Assembly: GCF_900142805.1 (NCBI RefSeq)
Contig: NZ_FRCF01000002.1
Span: 434,001-498,000 of the forward strand
Origin: Lacicoccus alkaliphilus DSM 16010
GTDB taxonomy: Bacteria > Bacillota > Bacilli > Staphylococcales > Salinicoccaceae
Reading direction: 5' to 3'
Length of the DNA: 64,000 bases
Shown piece after piece: positions 39,099 to 48,621 of this stretch (position 1 is its first letter; every line of letters starts with the position of its first letter). Made by a program: the position numbers and the translations under genes. The notes beneath the pieces were generated by a model. It did not search any database. It had not been told where the DNA came from and saw nothing but the letters and a program-made list of their open reading frames with translations.

Positions 39099-40207
39099 GA
39101 TGATGAACCACCTTTGAAAATCGTTTGTCTCAGGTTCACTTCCACACCTTTTGGAACATGTACAGAAACCCGGGCACCTCCGGAGACGCTGATGAAAGCA
39201 TATCCGCTGATCTCAATATCACTGTCTTCTGTAACATCGAACGAGAAGGTTTTGCCGTTCTCCATCAATACCGGTGATTCGATTTCCGGCGGTGCCAACA
39301 GCCCGGAATAATGCTTCTCATAGAAATTTTCTGCATTGCTCGTCTTCGTTCTGTGGAGTGTCAGCTGGTTGGACGCATATACGGTAAAGCTGCTTCTGTC
39401 CCCTGCTTCAAAATCCACACGTGCAAGACCGGACAAAAACAATGTTTGTCCGCTTTCAAGCTGGAAAGTGACCGGTTTGATCTCTTTTGAAGGTGTAATG
39501 TGCTTCAAATCATCTTTTGATATATAATGTGCCATCTGGCTCGGTACGATGACACCCGGCGTATCATATATGAATGCATTTTCATCCAACGGAATGTCTA
39601 TGAGGTCAAGTGTCGTCCCCGGAAATCTGCTTGTAGTGATGACTTCGCCATCACCGGTGGTCATTTTAATCAACTGGTTGATGAGCGTCGATTTTCCGAC
39701 ATTGGTGGTCCCGACCACATAGACATCTTTTCCTCCGGCATGGCTGGTGATCATGTCTATCAAACGATCCAGCCCATGATTTTTTAATGCGCTGACGGCG
39801 ACCATATCCACCGCGGTGATGCCGTTTTCCTTCAGCATCAACTTAGCCCTGTGAATCAGCCTGTTGACATTCACAGATTTTGGCAGAAGGTCGGTTTTAT
39901 TTAGCACGGCAATGACTTTCTTATCTCCGACGATACGATTGAATGAAGGTATGAGACTTGCGTTGATATCGAAAGCATCAATCACTTTGATGATCAGCCC
40001 GTCCACCTCGTATAAGGAGTTCAACATGGTCATGAACTCTCCGGAATCGATATCCACATCCATTATTTCATTATAGTGTTTCAGACGGTAACATCTCCGG
40101 CAAATGGCATCTTCCCTTTTCATGCCGCTTTCGGGTATATAGCCTTTTTTCGTTTCATCCCCGGACTGCAGTGCGGCACCGCAGCCGATACATTTTAAAT
40201 CACTCAA
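39095..40207 (-). CDS. yqeH: Ribosome biogenesis GTPase YqeH
   Basis: Circularly permuted GTPase for 30S assembly. 370 residues: a treble-clef zinc finger (CIGC near residue 5, CRRC near 36), then G4 NKTDLLP (about 102) before G1 GTTNVGKSTL (about 166) and G3 DTPGVI (about 215), which is the permuted order. Start is TTG at 40207, eight bases after AAGGAGG. Confidence 0.95.
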   Translation of the reverse strand: MSDLKCIGCGAALQSGDETKKGYIPESGMKREDAICRRCYRLKHYNEIMDVDIDSGEFMTMLNSLYEVDGLIIKVIDAFDINASLIPSFNRIVGDKKVIAVLNKTDLLPKSVNVNRLIHRAKLMLKENGITAVDMVAVSALKNHGLDRLIDMITSHAGGKDVYVVGTTNVGKSTLINQLIKMTTGDGEVITTSRFPGTTLDLIDIPLDENAFIYDTPGVIVPSQMAHYISKDDLKHITPSKEIKPVTFQLESGQTLFLSGLARVDFEAGDRSSFTVYASNQLTLHRTKTSNAENFYEKHYSGLLAPPEIESPVLMENGKTFSFDVTEDSDIEISGYAFISVSGGARVSVHVPKGVEVNLRQTIFKGGSSS

Positions 40208-40210
40208 TGA

Positions 40211-40756
40211 TTAGTCCTCCTTAACCAACAGCCCTTTTTTCCTGAAATATCTCATGATGAACCTCTCGATTCTTCTGTTCAGCAGGGTTGCATAACCATC
40301 CCTGTTTTTTACAGGCACCACCAGTATGCTCTTGATGCCGATGAGGTTTGCACCAAATATATCGGTCAATAACTGATCCCCCACCATAACGGTTTCATTT
40401 TTGGATACACCTGTTGAACTTATGGCTTTCTTATAGTTTTTTGATAATGGTTTTCTTGCATTGAAAATATAATCAATATCATGAGGCTTTGCAAATTGCC
40501 TGACCCTCTTCTTCTTTCCATTGGAAACGATGGTCACTTTGATGCCATTTTCTTTCATCAGGCGGACCCACTCCAGTACGCGGTCATTCGCGTTCATTTC
40601 ATCATAGCCTACAAGGGTGTTATCCAGATCGATGATCACCGACTTGACATCAAGCTGATTCAACCTTGCCGGGGTGATTTTCGTAAAGTCTTCCACGTAG
40701 GAAGTTGGCATAAAATATTTTTTAATCAATTTAAAAGCTGTCCCCTCTAAACTCAT
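40211..40756 (-). CDS. yqeG: HAD-IIIA family phosphatase YqeG
   Basis: HAD phosphatase of 181 residues, with nucleophile motif IIDLDNTLVGYD (about 40-51), SNGKKKRVR (motif II) and MVGDQLLTDIFGAN (motif IV). The related mitochondrial GEP4 is a phosphatidylglycerophosphate phosphatase; that role is possible here. A TTG at 40729 would match the usual N-terminus (LIKKYFMP) better than ATG 40756. Confidence 0.9.
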   Translation of the reverse strand: MSLEGTAFKLIKKYFMPTSYVEDFTKITPARLNQLDVKSVIIDLDNTLVGYDEMNANDRVLEWVRLMKENGIKVTIVSNGKKKRVRQFAKPHDIDYIFNARKPLSKNYKKAISSTGVSKNETVMVGDQLLTDIFGANLIGIKSILVVPVKNRDGYATLLNRRIERFIMRYFRKKGLLVKED

Positions 40757-40779
40757 TTCTTCTATTTTATCACATTAAT

Positions 40780-40808
40780 AAAAGCACCCTAAATTTTAAG
40801 GTGCTTTT
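40780..40808 (-). terminator. Terminator after the 32-residue ORF
   Basis: AAAAGCACC and GGTGCTTTT form a perfect 9-bp stem with an AT-rich loop; flanked by A/T so it may work in both directions. Confidence 0.85.
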
Positions 40809-40811
40809 CAT

Positions 40812-40910
40812 TTACTCAATAATATCATTATCTTCAGTTTCTGTGTCGCGGTAAATGAAGTATCCAATTACAACTGTCGCTATAATTGATAAAATCATTA
40901 ATAAAGTCAT
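40812..40910 (-). CDS. Putative 32-residue membrane microprotein
   Basis: A short open frame not resembling a known family I can name. ATG at 40910 is preceded by GGAGGG at a six-base distance. The product starts MTLLMILSIIATVV, has one membrane helix (about residues 2-19), then an acidic tail (RDTETEDNDIIE). It ends four bases before a terminator and starts 15 bases after the mtnN stop, so it looks like the last gene of the mtnN transcript. Confidence 0.68.
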   Translation of the reverse strand: MTLLMILSIIATVVIGYFIYRDTETEDNDIIE

Positions 40911-40925
40911 TATGGTCCCTCCACA

Positions 40926-41639
40926 TTACAGTTCTTTTAATAATAATATTACAGCTTCAGACGAATTTATACAAGCTTTCCCAAGAAATTCCTCATAAGT
41001 CATATCGGCGCTCTGACCGGCCTTATCCGAAATCGCACGGAGGATGAGGAAGGGGACGTTGAATTGGTGGCATGTCTGGGCAATGCTTGCCGATTCCATA
41101 TCCACAGCGAGTCCTGCACTGAATTTCCTGATGATTGCTTCCTTCTGCTCCTCACCGGCGATGAAGGAATCCCCGCTTACGATCAATCCGCTCACGGCAG
41201 CAATCGTTTCATTGCCCTTCAAGACACCAAGCGCTGCAGAAGCAAGGTTTCCATCGGCTTTGTAGGCCTCAGGCATCCCGGGCACCTGTCCCGGCAAATA
41301 ACCAAACTCCGTTGCATCCACATCATGGTGACGGACTTCACTGGACACGACCATGTCGGTCACATTCAGATCTTTGGCTAACGCACCGGCAACACCGGTA
41401 TTGATCACCATATCCGCATCGAATCTTTCAATGAGCATTGCAGTAATCAATGTTGAGTTGACTTTACCGATGCCGCTTTCAACCAGGATGACATTTCGGG
41501 ACTGCAGAGTGCCTGAATAGAAGTCCGTATGTGCGATGGTCGTCGTTTCATCGACGTCCATCCACCCTTTTAAGATGTCGACTTCGTCTTTCATGGCACC
41601 GATGATACCTATGACTTCCCCGCTCTTTTCATCAGTCAA
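40926..41639 (-). CDS. mtnN: 5'-methylthioadenosine/S-adenosylhomocysteine nucleosidase
   Basis: Removes adenine from MTA and SAH, recycling methionine and feeding AI-2 synthesis. 237 residues: [14 protein letters not shown] (about 10-23), VNTGVAGAL (about 79), [13 protein letters not shown] (about 180). The start is TTG at 41639, inside the end of greA (8-base overlap); no ATG fits because the next is inside the first strand. Confidence 0.93.
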   Translation of the reverse strand: MTDEKSGEVIGIIGAMKDEVDILKGWMDVDETTTIAHTDFYSGTLQSRNVILVESGIGKVNSTLITAMLIERFDADMVINTGVAGALAKDLNVTDMVVSSEVRHHDVDATEFGYLPGQVPGMPEAYKADGNLASAALGVLKGNETIAAVSGLIVSGDSFIAGEEQKEAIIRKFSAGLAVDMESASIAQTCHQFNVPFLILRAISDKAGQSADMTYEEFLGKACINSSEAVILLLKEL

Positions 41640-42108
41640 TGGAAACGATCTTCACTTTCATGGACGAGCCGTTCGGCAGAGGTACATTGATTTCATCTTT
41701 CAGCTTAGCACCAAGCAGGGATTGGGCCATCGGGGATTCATTGGAGATTTTACCCTCGAACGGATCCGCTTCGGCACTCCCCACGATTTGATACTGTTCT
41801 TCATCCCCGTCAGGCAGCTCAGTGAATGTGACTGTTTTCCCGAGCTGCACCGTATGATTGTCCCCGGTATCTTCGATGATCTTCGCATGGCGGATCATTT
41901 CTTCTATTTTTGTGATCTCCTGCTCGACGAAGCCCTGCTCATCTTTGGCCGCATCATACTCGGAGTTCTCCGATAAATCCCCGAAGCTCCTTGCCACTTT
42001 TATCTTTTCGACCACTTCCGGACGCTTGGTGGTGATGAGGTATTCCAGTTCTTCCTGTAATTGTTCGTATCCGCTTTCCGTCATTGGATATTCTTTGTTA
42101 TTGTTCAT
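41632..42108 (-). CDS. greA: Transcription elongation factor GreA
   Basis: Rescues backtracked RNA polymerase by stimulating transcript cleavage. 158 residues: an N-terminal coiled coil with the acidic tip ([16 protein letters not shown], about 39-54) and the C-terminal FKBP-like domain ([14 protein letters not shown], near 125). ATG 42108 follows GGAGGGTG; the frame upstream is not GreA-like. Confidence 0.96.
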   Translation of the reverse strand: MNNNKEYPMTESGYEQLQEELEYLITTKRPEVVEKIKVARSFGDLSENSEYDAAKDEQGFVEQEITKIEEMIRHAKIIEDTGDNHTVQLGKTVTFTELPDGDEEQYQIVGSAEADPFEGKISNESPMAQSLLGAKLKDEINVPLPNGSSMKVKIVSID

Positions 42109-42142
42109 TTTTTCACCCTCCGTAAAACTTTCACTTTTATTT

Positions 42143-42766
42143 TTATAAATTTTCAATCAAGCTTCTGATTTTCGTAGTTATGATATCGATTGCGACAATG
42201 TTCTCCCCGCCTTCGGGGATGATGATGTCACTGAAACGTTTTGTCGGTTCGATGAACTGGAGATGCATCGGCCTCACAACCGTCAAATATTGGTGGATCA
42301 CTGATTCCATGGAACGTCCGCGTTCTTTGATGTCCCTCGACATCCGCCTCAGTATCCTGATATCGGAATCTGTGTCGACATAGATTTTAACGTCCATCAA
42401 ATCCCTCAACTGCTCATTTTCCAATGCAAAAATACCTTCAATGATGATCACATTCTTCGGCTCGACCCTGATCGTCCTGTCACTGCGTGTATGATTGACA
42501 TAATCATAGGTGGGTATTTCCACACTCTCCATATTAATCAATGATTTGACATGTTCAATCAGCAGATCATTATCAAAGGCGAGCGGGTGGTCATAATTCG
42601 TTTTCAACCGTTCTTCCATCGTCTTGTTGCTCTGATCTTTATAATAGTAATCCTGTTCTATTAGAGTGATGTCGTGCTCCTCGAGGGAGGCGATGATTTT
42701 CCTAGTCACCGAAGTCTTGCCTGAACCGGTGCCGCCTGCAATACCGATAATCGTTGGTTTTTCCAT
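42143..42766 (-). CDS. udk: Uridine kinase
   Basis: Phosphorylates uridine and cytidine. 207 residues; P-loop [12 protein letters not shown] (about 8-19), EQDYYYKDQ (about 38), and [17 protein letters not shown] (in part: [13 protein letters not shown], about 125). Operon with greA and the O-methyltransferase. Confidence 0.96.
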   Translation of the reverse strand: MEKPTIIGIAGGTGSGKTSVTRKIIASLEEHDITLIEQDYYYKDQSNKTMEERLKTNYDHPLAFDNDLLIEHVKSLINMESVEIPTYDYVNHTRSDRTIRVEPKNVIIIEGIFALENEQLRDLMDVKIYVDTDSDIRILRRMSRDIKERGRSMESVIHQYLTVVRPMHLQFIEPTKRFSDIIIPEGGENIVAIDIITTKIRSLIENL

Positions 42767-42769
42767 CTT

Positions 42770-43396
42770 CTACACCTGACTTTTTGAAATAACTAATAAC
42801 CCATCACCTACTGGTAAAAAGGATGTGGGATAATTGCTTTTGCTCATATTCTGATTAAAGGCATCCACTTTTTCCTTCAGTTTCCTTTTGTTCCTGCCGG
42901 TTATTCCGTCGTCGATGACCAGACCTCTCAGAAGTATGTTGTCCACTACAATCAAACCGTCTTCCTTTACAAAAGGGCTGAACTTGTCAAAGAAAAGCTG
43001 GTTGTTGCCTTTTGACGCATCTATAAATAACATGTCGACCGACGCTTCATCCAAATTCAAGTCTATGGTTTTTGCGTCATCCAGATGGGCATCCACCCTC
43101 GATCCGACTTTGTACTTTGAAAAATTTTCAACAGCCGTTTCATAAGATGCTTCATCTTTTTCTATGGTGATCAAACGGGAATCGTCATAAACGGATAACA
43201 TATGCAGGCCGCTGTAGCCGATCGCTGTGCCGATTTCCAGGTATGTCTTCGCCGCTTTAATCCTTATCAGATGTTTAAGCGCTGCCAAAGCATCGCTGTC
43301 TATGACAGGAACATTTTTTTCAACAGCATACGACAGTATATCCGGATAACTTTCATGACCTGTATTCAAAGTCTTTACGTATTGAGCTAAATCCAT
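42770..43396 (-). CDS. O-methyltransferase (YrrM type)
   Basis: Catechol-type O-methyltransferase family; Bacillus YrrM (TrmR) methylates ho5U34 to mo5U34 in tRNA. 208 residues with YLEIGTAIGYSGLHM (about 54), VDMLFIDASKGN (about 122) and VVDNILLRG (about 148). ATG 43396 has only a weak GTGGTGAT site; a longer frame to 43432 has none. Confidence 0.88.
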   Translation of the reverse strand: MDLAQYVKTLNTGHESYPDILSYAVEKNVPVIDSDALAALKHLIRIKAAKTYLEIGTAIGYSGLHMLSVYDDSRLITIEKDEASYETAVENFSKYKVGSRVDAHLDDAKTIDLNLDEASVDMLFIDASKGNNQLFFDKFSPFVKEDGLIVVDNILLRGLVIDDGITGRNKRKLKEKVDAFNQNMSKSNYPTSFLPVGDGLLVISKSQV

Positions 43397-43410
43397 ATAA
43401 TCACCACATA

Positions 43411-43446
43411 CAAAAAATACAACTGATAACAAAAGTTATCAGTTGT
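43411..43446 (-). terminator. Terminator after mltG
   Basis: Minus-strand CAACTGATAAC pairs perfectly with GTTATCAGTTG around a four-base loop, then TATTTTTTG. It separates mltG from the yrrM-udk-greA operon. Confidence 0.9.
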
Positions 43447-43498
43447 GTAATCATTAATGAATATGGTACCACATTACCCGATTATTGAAAAGAAAATC

Positions 43499-44626
43499 TT
43501 ACTGATTGTTGATATATTCTTCCCTGTTTTCGATATGCTCTTCAAATGTTTCTGCAAAATGATTGTTGCCTTCACTGTCGGCAAGGAAGTAGAAGTAATC
43601 CGTACTGCTCGGATTCATCGTACTTTGAATGGACTCCATGCCCGGAGAAGCGATGGGCCCCGGCGGCAGTCCCGTATGCAGGTAAGTGTTATATGGATCT
43701 TCGACTTCCAGATCTTCAAACAATGTACGCTCCTGGTGCTCGCCCAGTGCATAAAGCACCGTCGGGTCCGTCTGCAGCGGCATGGCGGGAACTTCGGCCA
43801 TGCGGTTCAGGAAGACGCTCGCGATCATCGAGCGGTCTGCCAGGGAAGTGGCTTCCATTTCTATCAATGAGGCGAATGTCAGAAACTCATGGAATGACAA
43901 CGCTACCGATTCGCCTTCATAGTTGACCCTCACCTCGTCTACGGAATTGTAGACTTGAAAACTGTTGATCTGGGTCGCGTCAAGCATCTGCCTGATGATG
44001 CCCTCAATATCAGGCTCTTCTTCCGTGATATCATATGTTGCAGGGAATAAATAGCCTTCCAGCGGATATTTCACATCTTCATCCAAAATTTCCTCTGTGA
44101 GCATATCCGGATAGCCCTCTATCAATGACTGAATGAATTCAGTATCCTCCATCAGCTCCAGGAACCGCTCTTCAGAGACAGGCAGGTTTTGACTGAGCTG
44201 TTCTGCAATCTGTTCCACTGAATAGCCTTCAGGAATCGTAATCCTGTGGAGCACTTCCTGATAAATCGCCCCTGTTTCAAGAGTCCTTGCAATCTGCTCA
44301 TAATCCATCGCCGGAGAAAGCTCATATTCTCCTGCCTGGTAATTGGTGATGCTGTTCAACCTCAAGTAAATTTCAAACATAGTGGCACTGTCGATAATGC
44401 CCTCTTCTTCCAGCTGCTCACCGATCATACCTGCTGAAGAACCTGATTCTATGACGATTTCTTCAGTCTCTTCGGAATTGGCATCCATAGGCTCTCCAAT
44501 CGATGTGAGGAAAAGGTAGGCGAAGATCGCCACCACTATCACACCGATTGCCAGCAGCCCGATGATGATCAATGACAGATAAGAAGATACATTCTTTGAA
44601 AACCTGATATCCTCATATCTACTCAT
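43499..44626 (-). CDS. mltG: Endolytic transglycosylase MltG
   Basis: Membrane-bound lytic enzyme that ends nascent glycan strands. 375 residues: one membrane helix (about 20-45), a LysM-like subdomain, and the YceG domain with the catalytic EMEAT-type motif (LIEMEATSLADR, near residue 260) and LQTDPTVLYALG (about 287) and LPPGPIASPG (about 325). ATG 44626 follows AAGGAG; a frame to 44659 is longer without support. Confidence 0.93.
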   Translation of the reverse strand: MSRYEDIRFSKNVSSYLSLIIIGLLAIGVIVVAIFAYLFLTSIGEPMDANSEETEEIVIESGSSAGMIGEQLEEEGIIDSATMFEIYLRLNSITNYQAGEYELSPAMDYEQIARTLETGAIYQEVLHRITIPEGYSVEQIAEQLSQNLPVSEERFLELMEDTEFIQSLIEGYPDMLTEEILDEDVKYPLEGYLFPATYDITEEEPDIEGIIRQMLDATQINSFQVYNSVDEVRVNYEGESVALSFHEFLTFASLIEMEATSLADRSMIASVFLNRMAEVPAMPLQTDPTVLYALGEHQERTLFEDLEVEDPYNTYLHTGLPPGPIASPGMESIQSTMNPSSTDYFYFLADSEGNNHFAETFEEHIENREEYINNQ

Positions 44627-44645
44627 AATAGACTCCTTATCTTTA

Positions 44646-44678
44646 AAAATAGCTTCCAATTTAATTGGAAGCTATTTT
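44646..44678 (-). terminator. Terminator before mltG
   Basis: AAAATAGCTTCCAATT and AATTGGAAGCTATTTT form a 15-bp stem, with T-tract on the minus strand. mltG therefore needs read-through or its own promoter. Confidence 0.92.
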
Positions 44679-44692
44679 GAATCATTCGTTTA

Positions 44693-45001
44693 TTACTCTT
44701 CCGGCTCATCCATCTGAGTATTTACAACTTCTTCAATCATGTCCCATTCCTCATCTGTTTCGACTGGTAAAAATTTACCACCGTCCCCATCTTCGTCAGG
44801 CACATTGATCATGGGAATCAACTCGATATCCCCTTCTTCATCCTCGAAGTTGCCTTCTTCCGCTAAAATAATATAATCCTTGTTGAATTCAGGATGATGG
44901 AATTCCAGCATTTTACGGTACAGTACCTCATTGCCTTCTTCATCGAACAAAGTCAGCAATTCTTCTTCATTGTTAAAGTCCAATTCATGAGACATATTCA
45001 T
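44693..45001 (-). CDS. DUF1292 acidic protein (YrzB type)
   Basis: Small acidic protein of 102 residues, unknown function, nearly always downstream of ruvX and ireB. Recognisable family segments are [17 protein letters not shown] (about 18-34) and YIILAEEG (about 43). An AAAGGAG site precedes the first ATG by a short distance; a start two codons later (ATG 44995) fits it better. Its stop is followed by the strong 44646-44678 terminator. Confidence 0.85.
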   Translation of the reverse strand: MNMSHELDFNNEEELLTLFDEEGNEVLYRKMLEFHHPEFNKDYIILAEEGNFEDEEGDIELIPMINVPDEDGDGGKFLPVETDEEWDMIEEVVNTQMDEPEE

Positions 45002-45432
45002 AGCTCTCCTTTTGTCGGTTTATCAAGATAGCCCTGCAATATGAAAACTGCGGCCATCTTATCGATCACGGCTTTGCGTTTTTTGCGTGATACATCAGCT
45101 TCAAGTAAAGTCCTTTCGGCTCCAACAGTACTCAAGCGTTCATCCCACATGATTATTTTAACACTTGGGAGATGATTCGCAAGTATTTCACTAAAATATA
45201 ATGACCGCTCGCCGCTTTCCCCGATGGAATTGTTCATGTTTTTGGGGAGGCCGATGACCACCGAGGAAATATCATGTGCCTCGGCAATTTCAGCTATCTC
45301 TTCGAGACCGTATTTCCCATTGTCAAAATCGACTTTCAAAGTGGTCAGACCCTGTGCCGTCCAGCCAAAGGCATCACTGATTGCAACACCAATCGTCTTT
45401 GTGCCGACATCGAGACCCATCACTTTACCCAT
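44998..45432 (-). CDS. ruvX: Holliday junction resolvase-like RuvX/YqgF
   Basis: RNase H-like nuclease; proposed in pre-16S rRNA 5' maturation and anti-termination. 144 residues: [13 protein letters not shown] (about 6-18), [14 protein letters not shown] (about 60-73), [16 protein letters not shown] (about 97). The start is uncertain: ATG 45432 is consistent with family N-termini, ATG 45420 is also possible, and the ribosome-binding site is weak; it overlaps the ireB 3' end. Confidence 0.9.
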   Translation of the reverse strand: MGKVMGLDVGTKTIGVAISDAFGWTAQGLTTLKVDFDNGKYGLEEIAEIAEAHDISSVVIGLPKNMNNSIGESGERSLYFSEILANHLPSVKIIMWDERLSTVGAERTLLEADVSRKKRKAVIDKMAAVFILQGYLDKPTKGEL

Positions 45433-45688
45433 TAATTTCACTGTCGACATAAGTTCTGACAAGCACTTCTATGATTTCGTCGCGGTCCACGTGACGGATC
45501 TGATTCCTGGCTTCATTCTGACGTGGAATATATGCAGGGTCCCCGCTTTGAAGATAGCCGACCAGCTGGTTGACCGGATTGTAGTCCCTTTCCTCCAAAG
45601 TTTTATAAACGTTAGTCAATATTTCTTTAACATGTTTTGCCCGGGATTCGTCTACATTGAATTTTACAGTCTCATCAAATTGTCCCAC
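45425..45688 (-). CDS. ireB: IreB-family regulatory phosphoprotein
   Basis: 87-residue UPF0297 protein, in Enterococcus a phosphorylated negative regulator of cephalosporin resistance acting with IreK. Typical segments are [25 protein letters not shown] (in part: [21 protein letters not shown] is split: [11 protein letters not shown] and GYLQSGDP) and [12 protein letters not shown]. Order alaS-ireB-ruvX-DUF1292 is conserved in Firmicutes. Confidence 0.93.
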   Translation of the reverse strand: MGQFDETVKFNVDESRAKHVKEILTNVYKTLEERDYNPVNQLVGYLQSGDPAYIPRQNEARNQIRHVDRDEIIEVLVRTYVDSEING

Positions 45689-45733
45689 AAAAGCACTCCT
45701 AACTCCCTAAATGATTTATCACCATTATACCAT

Positions 45734-48373
45734 TTATACGCGCTTCAGGGCAGTAGTAATGTAGTCGTTAACAAATTGTAATGCAATTGTTAAATTGTGG
45801 GGCTCTGTACCGCCGCCCTGGGCCATATCCGGACGTCCGCCGCCTTTTCCGCCGACGCGTTCAGCCATGCCTTTCATGATATCGCCCGCTTTGAACCTGT
45901 CAGTCAGGTCCTTCGGCACCGTGACGACCAGTGCAACTTTGCCGTCGGAGACGCTTCCCAGAGCAATGACGGCATCCTGGTTGGCCGATTTTACATCGTC
46001 CATGACCGCCCTCAATTCTTTGGCATTTTTTGCACTGACTTCGGTCGCAATCAATTCGACGTCGCCTACTTCATGCTTGACGTCTTTAAGATCCGTCAAT
46101 TTATCTTTTGCCGATGCGGATTTCAAATCTTTAATTTCCTGCTTCAGTTCAGTTCTTTCGTCATAAAGCTGAGATATCTTCCTGGCAATATTATCTTCTT
46201 TCACTTTCAGGGCAGATGCCACTTCCTGCAGCTGACGTTCCTTTTGTTTATAATATTCGAGGGCATACTTGCTCGTCACCGCTTCGATTCTGCGGATGCC
46301 GGCCCCGATGCCTGTCTCTGCAATGATTTTAAAGAGGCCGATATCCGCAGTATTCACTACGTGGATGCCGCCGCAGAGTTCAACGGAGTATTCCTCCATA
46401 TCGACGACGCGTACGACATCACCATATTTTTCACCGAATAAAGCCATAGCACCTTTCTCTTTGGCGTCTTCAATCGGCATTTCAGAAATTTGAACGTCCA
46501 GACCTTCATAAATTTTTTCATTGACTGCATCTTCTATCGTTCTTATTTCTTCTTCCGTCAACGGATTCAGGTGTGAGAAGTCGAAACGGAGCCTTTCCGC
46601 TTCAACAAGTGAACCTGCCTGATTCGCATGTTCTCCGATTGTGTCCTTCAAAGCCTGATGCATCAGGTGTGTTGCCGAGTGATTCTTGACGATGAATCTA
46701 CGCTTGTCTTCATCCACGCTCAAGCTGTACGAAGCCCCCGCTTCCACAGCCCCGTTCACCAGTCTCGCGATATGGACATTCTGATTGTTCGGGCCTTTGT
46801 AAACCGCCTCGACCCGGAGCTCTGATGTTCCATTTTTAATCACGCCCGTATCCGCCGTCTGTCCGCCGCTCACAGCATAAAACGGCGTTTTGTCAAAGAT
46901 GAGTTCCACAGTCTCCTCACCATCATACGAATCCAGCGCCTGGTCATCCTTGACGATCAGTAAAAGTTCCGCCTCTTCATGCATCGATTCATATCCTGTG
47001 AAGGTGCTTGGTTCAGTGAAGTTTGAGAGGGTTTCAGACTGGACCTGCATCGATTCGCCTGCCTTACGTGCACTTCTCGCGCGTTCCCTCTGCTTTTTCA
47101 TCTCTTCCCTGAATCCTTCATCATCCACTCTAAGCCCGTCATTCTCTGCATACTCTTTAGTGAGTTCATAAGGGAATCCATATGTGTCATACAGCTTAAA
47201 TGCCTCCTCACCTGTAATGACACCGGTGGTATCCTTGACTGATGCCTTAATCGATTCATAAATCCGTATGCCTTCATCCAGAGTGGAGAGGAAACGCTCT
47301 TCCTCTTTCCTCACGACCTCTTTTATGAAATCACTTTTCTCTTCGACGTTCGGATAAAAACCTTTCATGATATCCGCGACGGTGTCCACAAGCGAGAACA
47401 TGAATGCATCTTTGACGCCGAGTTCTTTTGAAAACCTTACAGCGCGGCGCAGAAGACGGCGCAGCACATAACCCCGCCCTTCATTTGAAGGCAGTGCGCC
47501 GTCCGCAACCGCAAAGCTGACCGTCCTGACATGGTCGCTGATGACTTTGAATGCTGCGTCCTGCTGATCATTTTCACCATAATTTTTCCCGGAGACTTCC
47601 TCAATCTTTTGAAGCAGCGGCATGAAGAGATCCGTGTCGAAATTCGTCGGCACGTTCTGTACGATGCTCGCTATCCTCTCAAGACCCATCCCCGTATCTA
47701 TATTTTTCTTAGGCAGTGGCGTATAAGTGCCGTCGCTGTTATGGTTGAATTCACTGAATACAAGATTCCAGATTTCAAGATATCTTTCGTTCTCACCGCC
47801 GGGATACATTTCTTCATCGGGTGCATCATATTCATAATCCGGTCCGCGATCATAAAATATCTCGCTGTTCGGACCGCACGGACCTTCACCAATATCCCAG
47901 AAGTTGCCTTCGATTCTGATGATGCGGTCTTCGCTCAACCCGATATCCTCCCGCCAGATATTGAATGCGTCCGTGTCTTCGGGATGAATGGTGATATACA
48001 GCAGTGATTCATCGAATCCCATCCAGTTCTCACTCGTCAGAAACTCCCAGGCAAGTGTGATGGACTCCTTCTTGAAGTAATCCCCGATCGAGAAATTCCC
48101 GAGCATTTCAAAGAACGTATGGTGCCTTGCCGTGAATCCGACATTCTCAATATCATTCGTCCGGATGGACTTCTGTGCGTTCACTATACGCGGATTATCG
48201 GGTATGATGCGCCCGTCAAAGTACTTCTTCAGTGTCGCGACGCCGGAATTGATCCACAATAAGGAATCGTCATCGATGGGTACGAGCGGTGCACTCGGCT
48301 CCACCATATGATCTTTTTCTTTAAAGAATTCAATGAATAAATCCCTGATTTCGTTTCCCGTCATTTGTTTCAT
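45734..48373 (-). CDS. alaS: Alanyl-tRNA synthetase
   Basis: Charges tRNA-Ala. 879 residues, class II. Motif 1-2 regions ([19 protein letters not shown], in part: [17 protein letters not shown], near residue 80), motif 3 ([10 protein letters not shown] near 230), the editing-domain zinc motifs [10 protein letters not shown] and CGGIHV (about 565 and 668), and the C-terminal [11 protein letters not shown] (near 848). I chose ATG 48373, eight bases after AGGAG. Expression is controlled by the upstream T-box. Confidence 0.97.
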   Translation of the reverse strand: MKQMTGNEIRDLFIEFFKEKDHMVEPSAPLVPIDDDSLLWINSGVATLKKYFDGRIIPDNPRIVNAQKSIRTNDIENVGFTARHHTFFEMLGNFSIGDYFKKESITLAWEFLTSENWMGFDESLLYITIHPEDTDAFNIWREDIGLSEDRIIRIEGNFWDIGEGPCGPNSEIFYDRGPDYEYDAPDEEMYPGGENERYLEIWNLVFSEFNHNSDGTYTPLPKKNIDTGMGLERIASIVQNVPTNFDTDLFMPLLQKIEEVSGKNYGENDQQDAAFKVISDHVRTVSFAVADGALPSNEGRGYVLRRLLRRAVRFSKELGVKDAFMFSLVDTVADIMKGFYPNVEEKSDFIKEVVRKEEERFLSTLDEGIRIYESIKASVKDTTGVITGEEAFKLYDTYGFPYELTKEYAENDGLRVDDEGFREEMKKQRERARSARKAGESMQVQSETLSNFTEPSTFTGYESMHEEAELLLIVKDDQALDSYDGEETVELIFDKTPFYAVSGGQTADTGVIKNGTSELRVEAVYKGPNNQNVHIARLVNGAVEAGASYSLSVDEDKRRFIVKNHSATHLMHQALKDTIGEHANQAGSLVEAERLRFDFSHLNPLTEEEIRTIEDAVNEKIYEGLDVQISEMPIEDAKEKGAMALFGEKYGDVVRVVDMEEYSVELCGGIHVVNTADIGLFKIIAETGIGAGIRRIEAVTSKYALEYYKQKERQLQEVASALKVKEDNIARKISQLYDERTELKQEIKDLKSASAKDKLTDLKDVKHEVGDVELIATEVSAKNAKELRAVMDDVKSANQDAVIALGSVSDGKVALVVTVPKDLTDRFKAGDIMKGMAERVGGKGGGRPDMAQGGGTEPHNLTIALQFVNDYITTALKRV

Positions 48374-48397
48374 TTCACTCACTCCTCAAATTAAAAT

Positions 48398-48586
48398 AAA
48401 AAACGCCCCTATAATGAATATAGGGACGAAAAATTCCGCGGTACCACCCAGGTTATGGCAAAGCCATCACTCTAAATATTGTTATTCGCCGAAGTGCAGC
48501 ACGTGAATATGCGTGTCATTGTTTTCACCGGCCACAATGTCTCTGTGCATCACTGCATATACACTCGATCACTCCGAGTCTGATCG
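48398..48586 (-). promoter_or_regulatory. Alanine T-box riboswitch of alaS
   Basis: The T-box GGGTGGTACCGCGG is at 48436-48449 (minus sense). Stem I can be drawn: GGAGTG/CACTTC and GTGTATATGC/GCATATTCAC pair, leaving an internal loop that holds GCT at 48498-48500 followed by G, an alanine specifier. The apical part CATTG...CAATG is also clear. The terminator hairpin is at 48404-48428 with six T. Uncharged tRNA-Ala should prevent termination. Confidence 0.93.
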
Positions 48587-48592
48587 TTAATG

Positions 48593-48621
48593 ATTATAAA
48601 ATTTAAAATCCGGTCTGTCAA
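48593..48621 (-). promoter_or_regulatory. Consensus promoter of alaS, overlapping recD2 stop
   Basis: TTGACA (48616-48621 as TGTCAA on plus), 17-base spacer, TATAAT (48593-48598). A perfect match to the sigma-A consensus. The -35 overlaps the last codons of recD2. Confidence 0.93.

Noticed and set aside
45797-46441. 214-codon plus-strand open frame within alaS
   Set aside because: Antisense shadow; translation is Phe/His/Cys-rich and resembles no protein.
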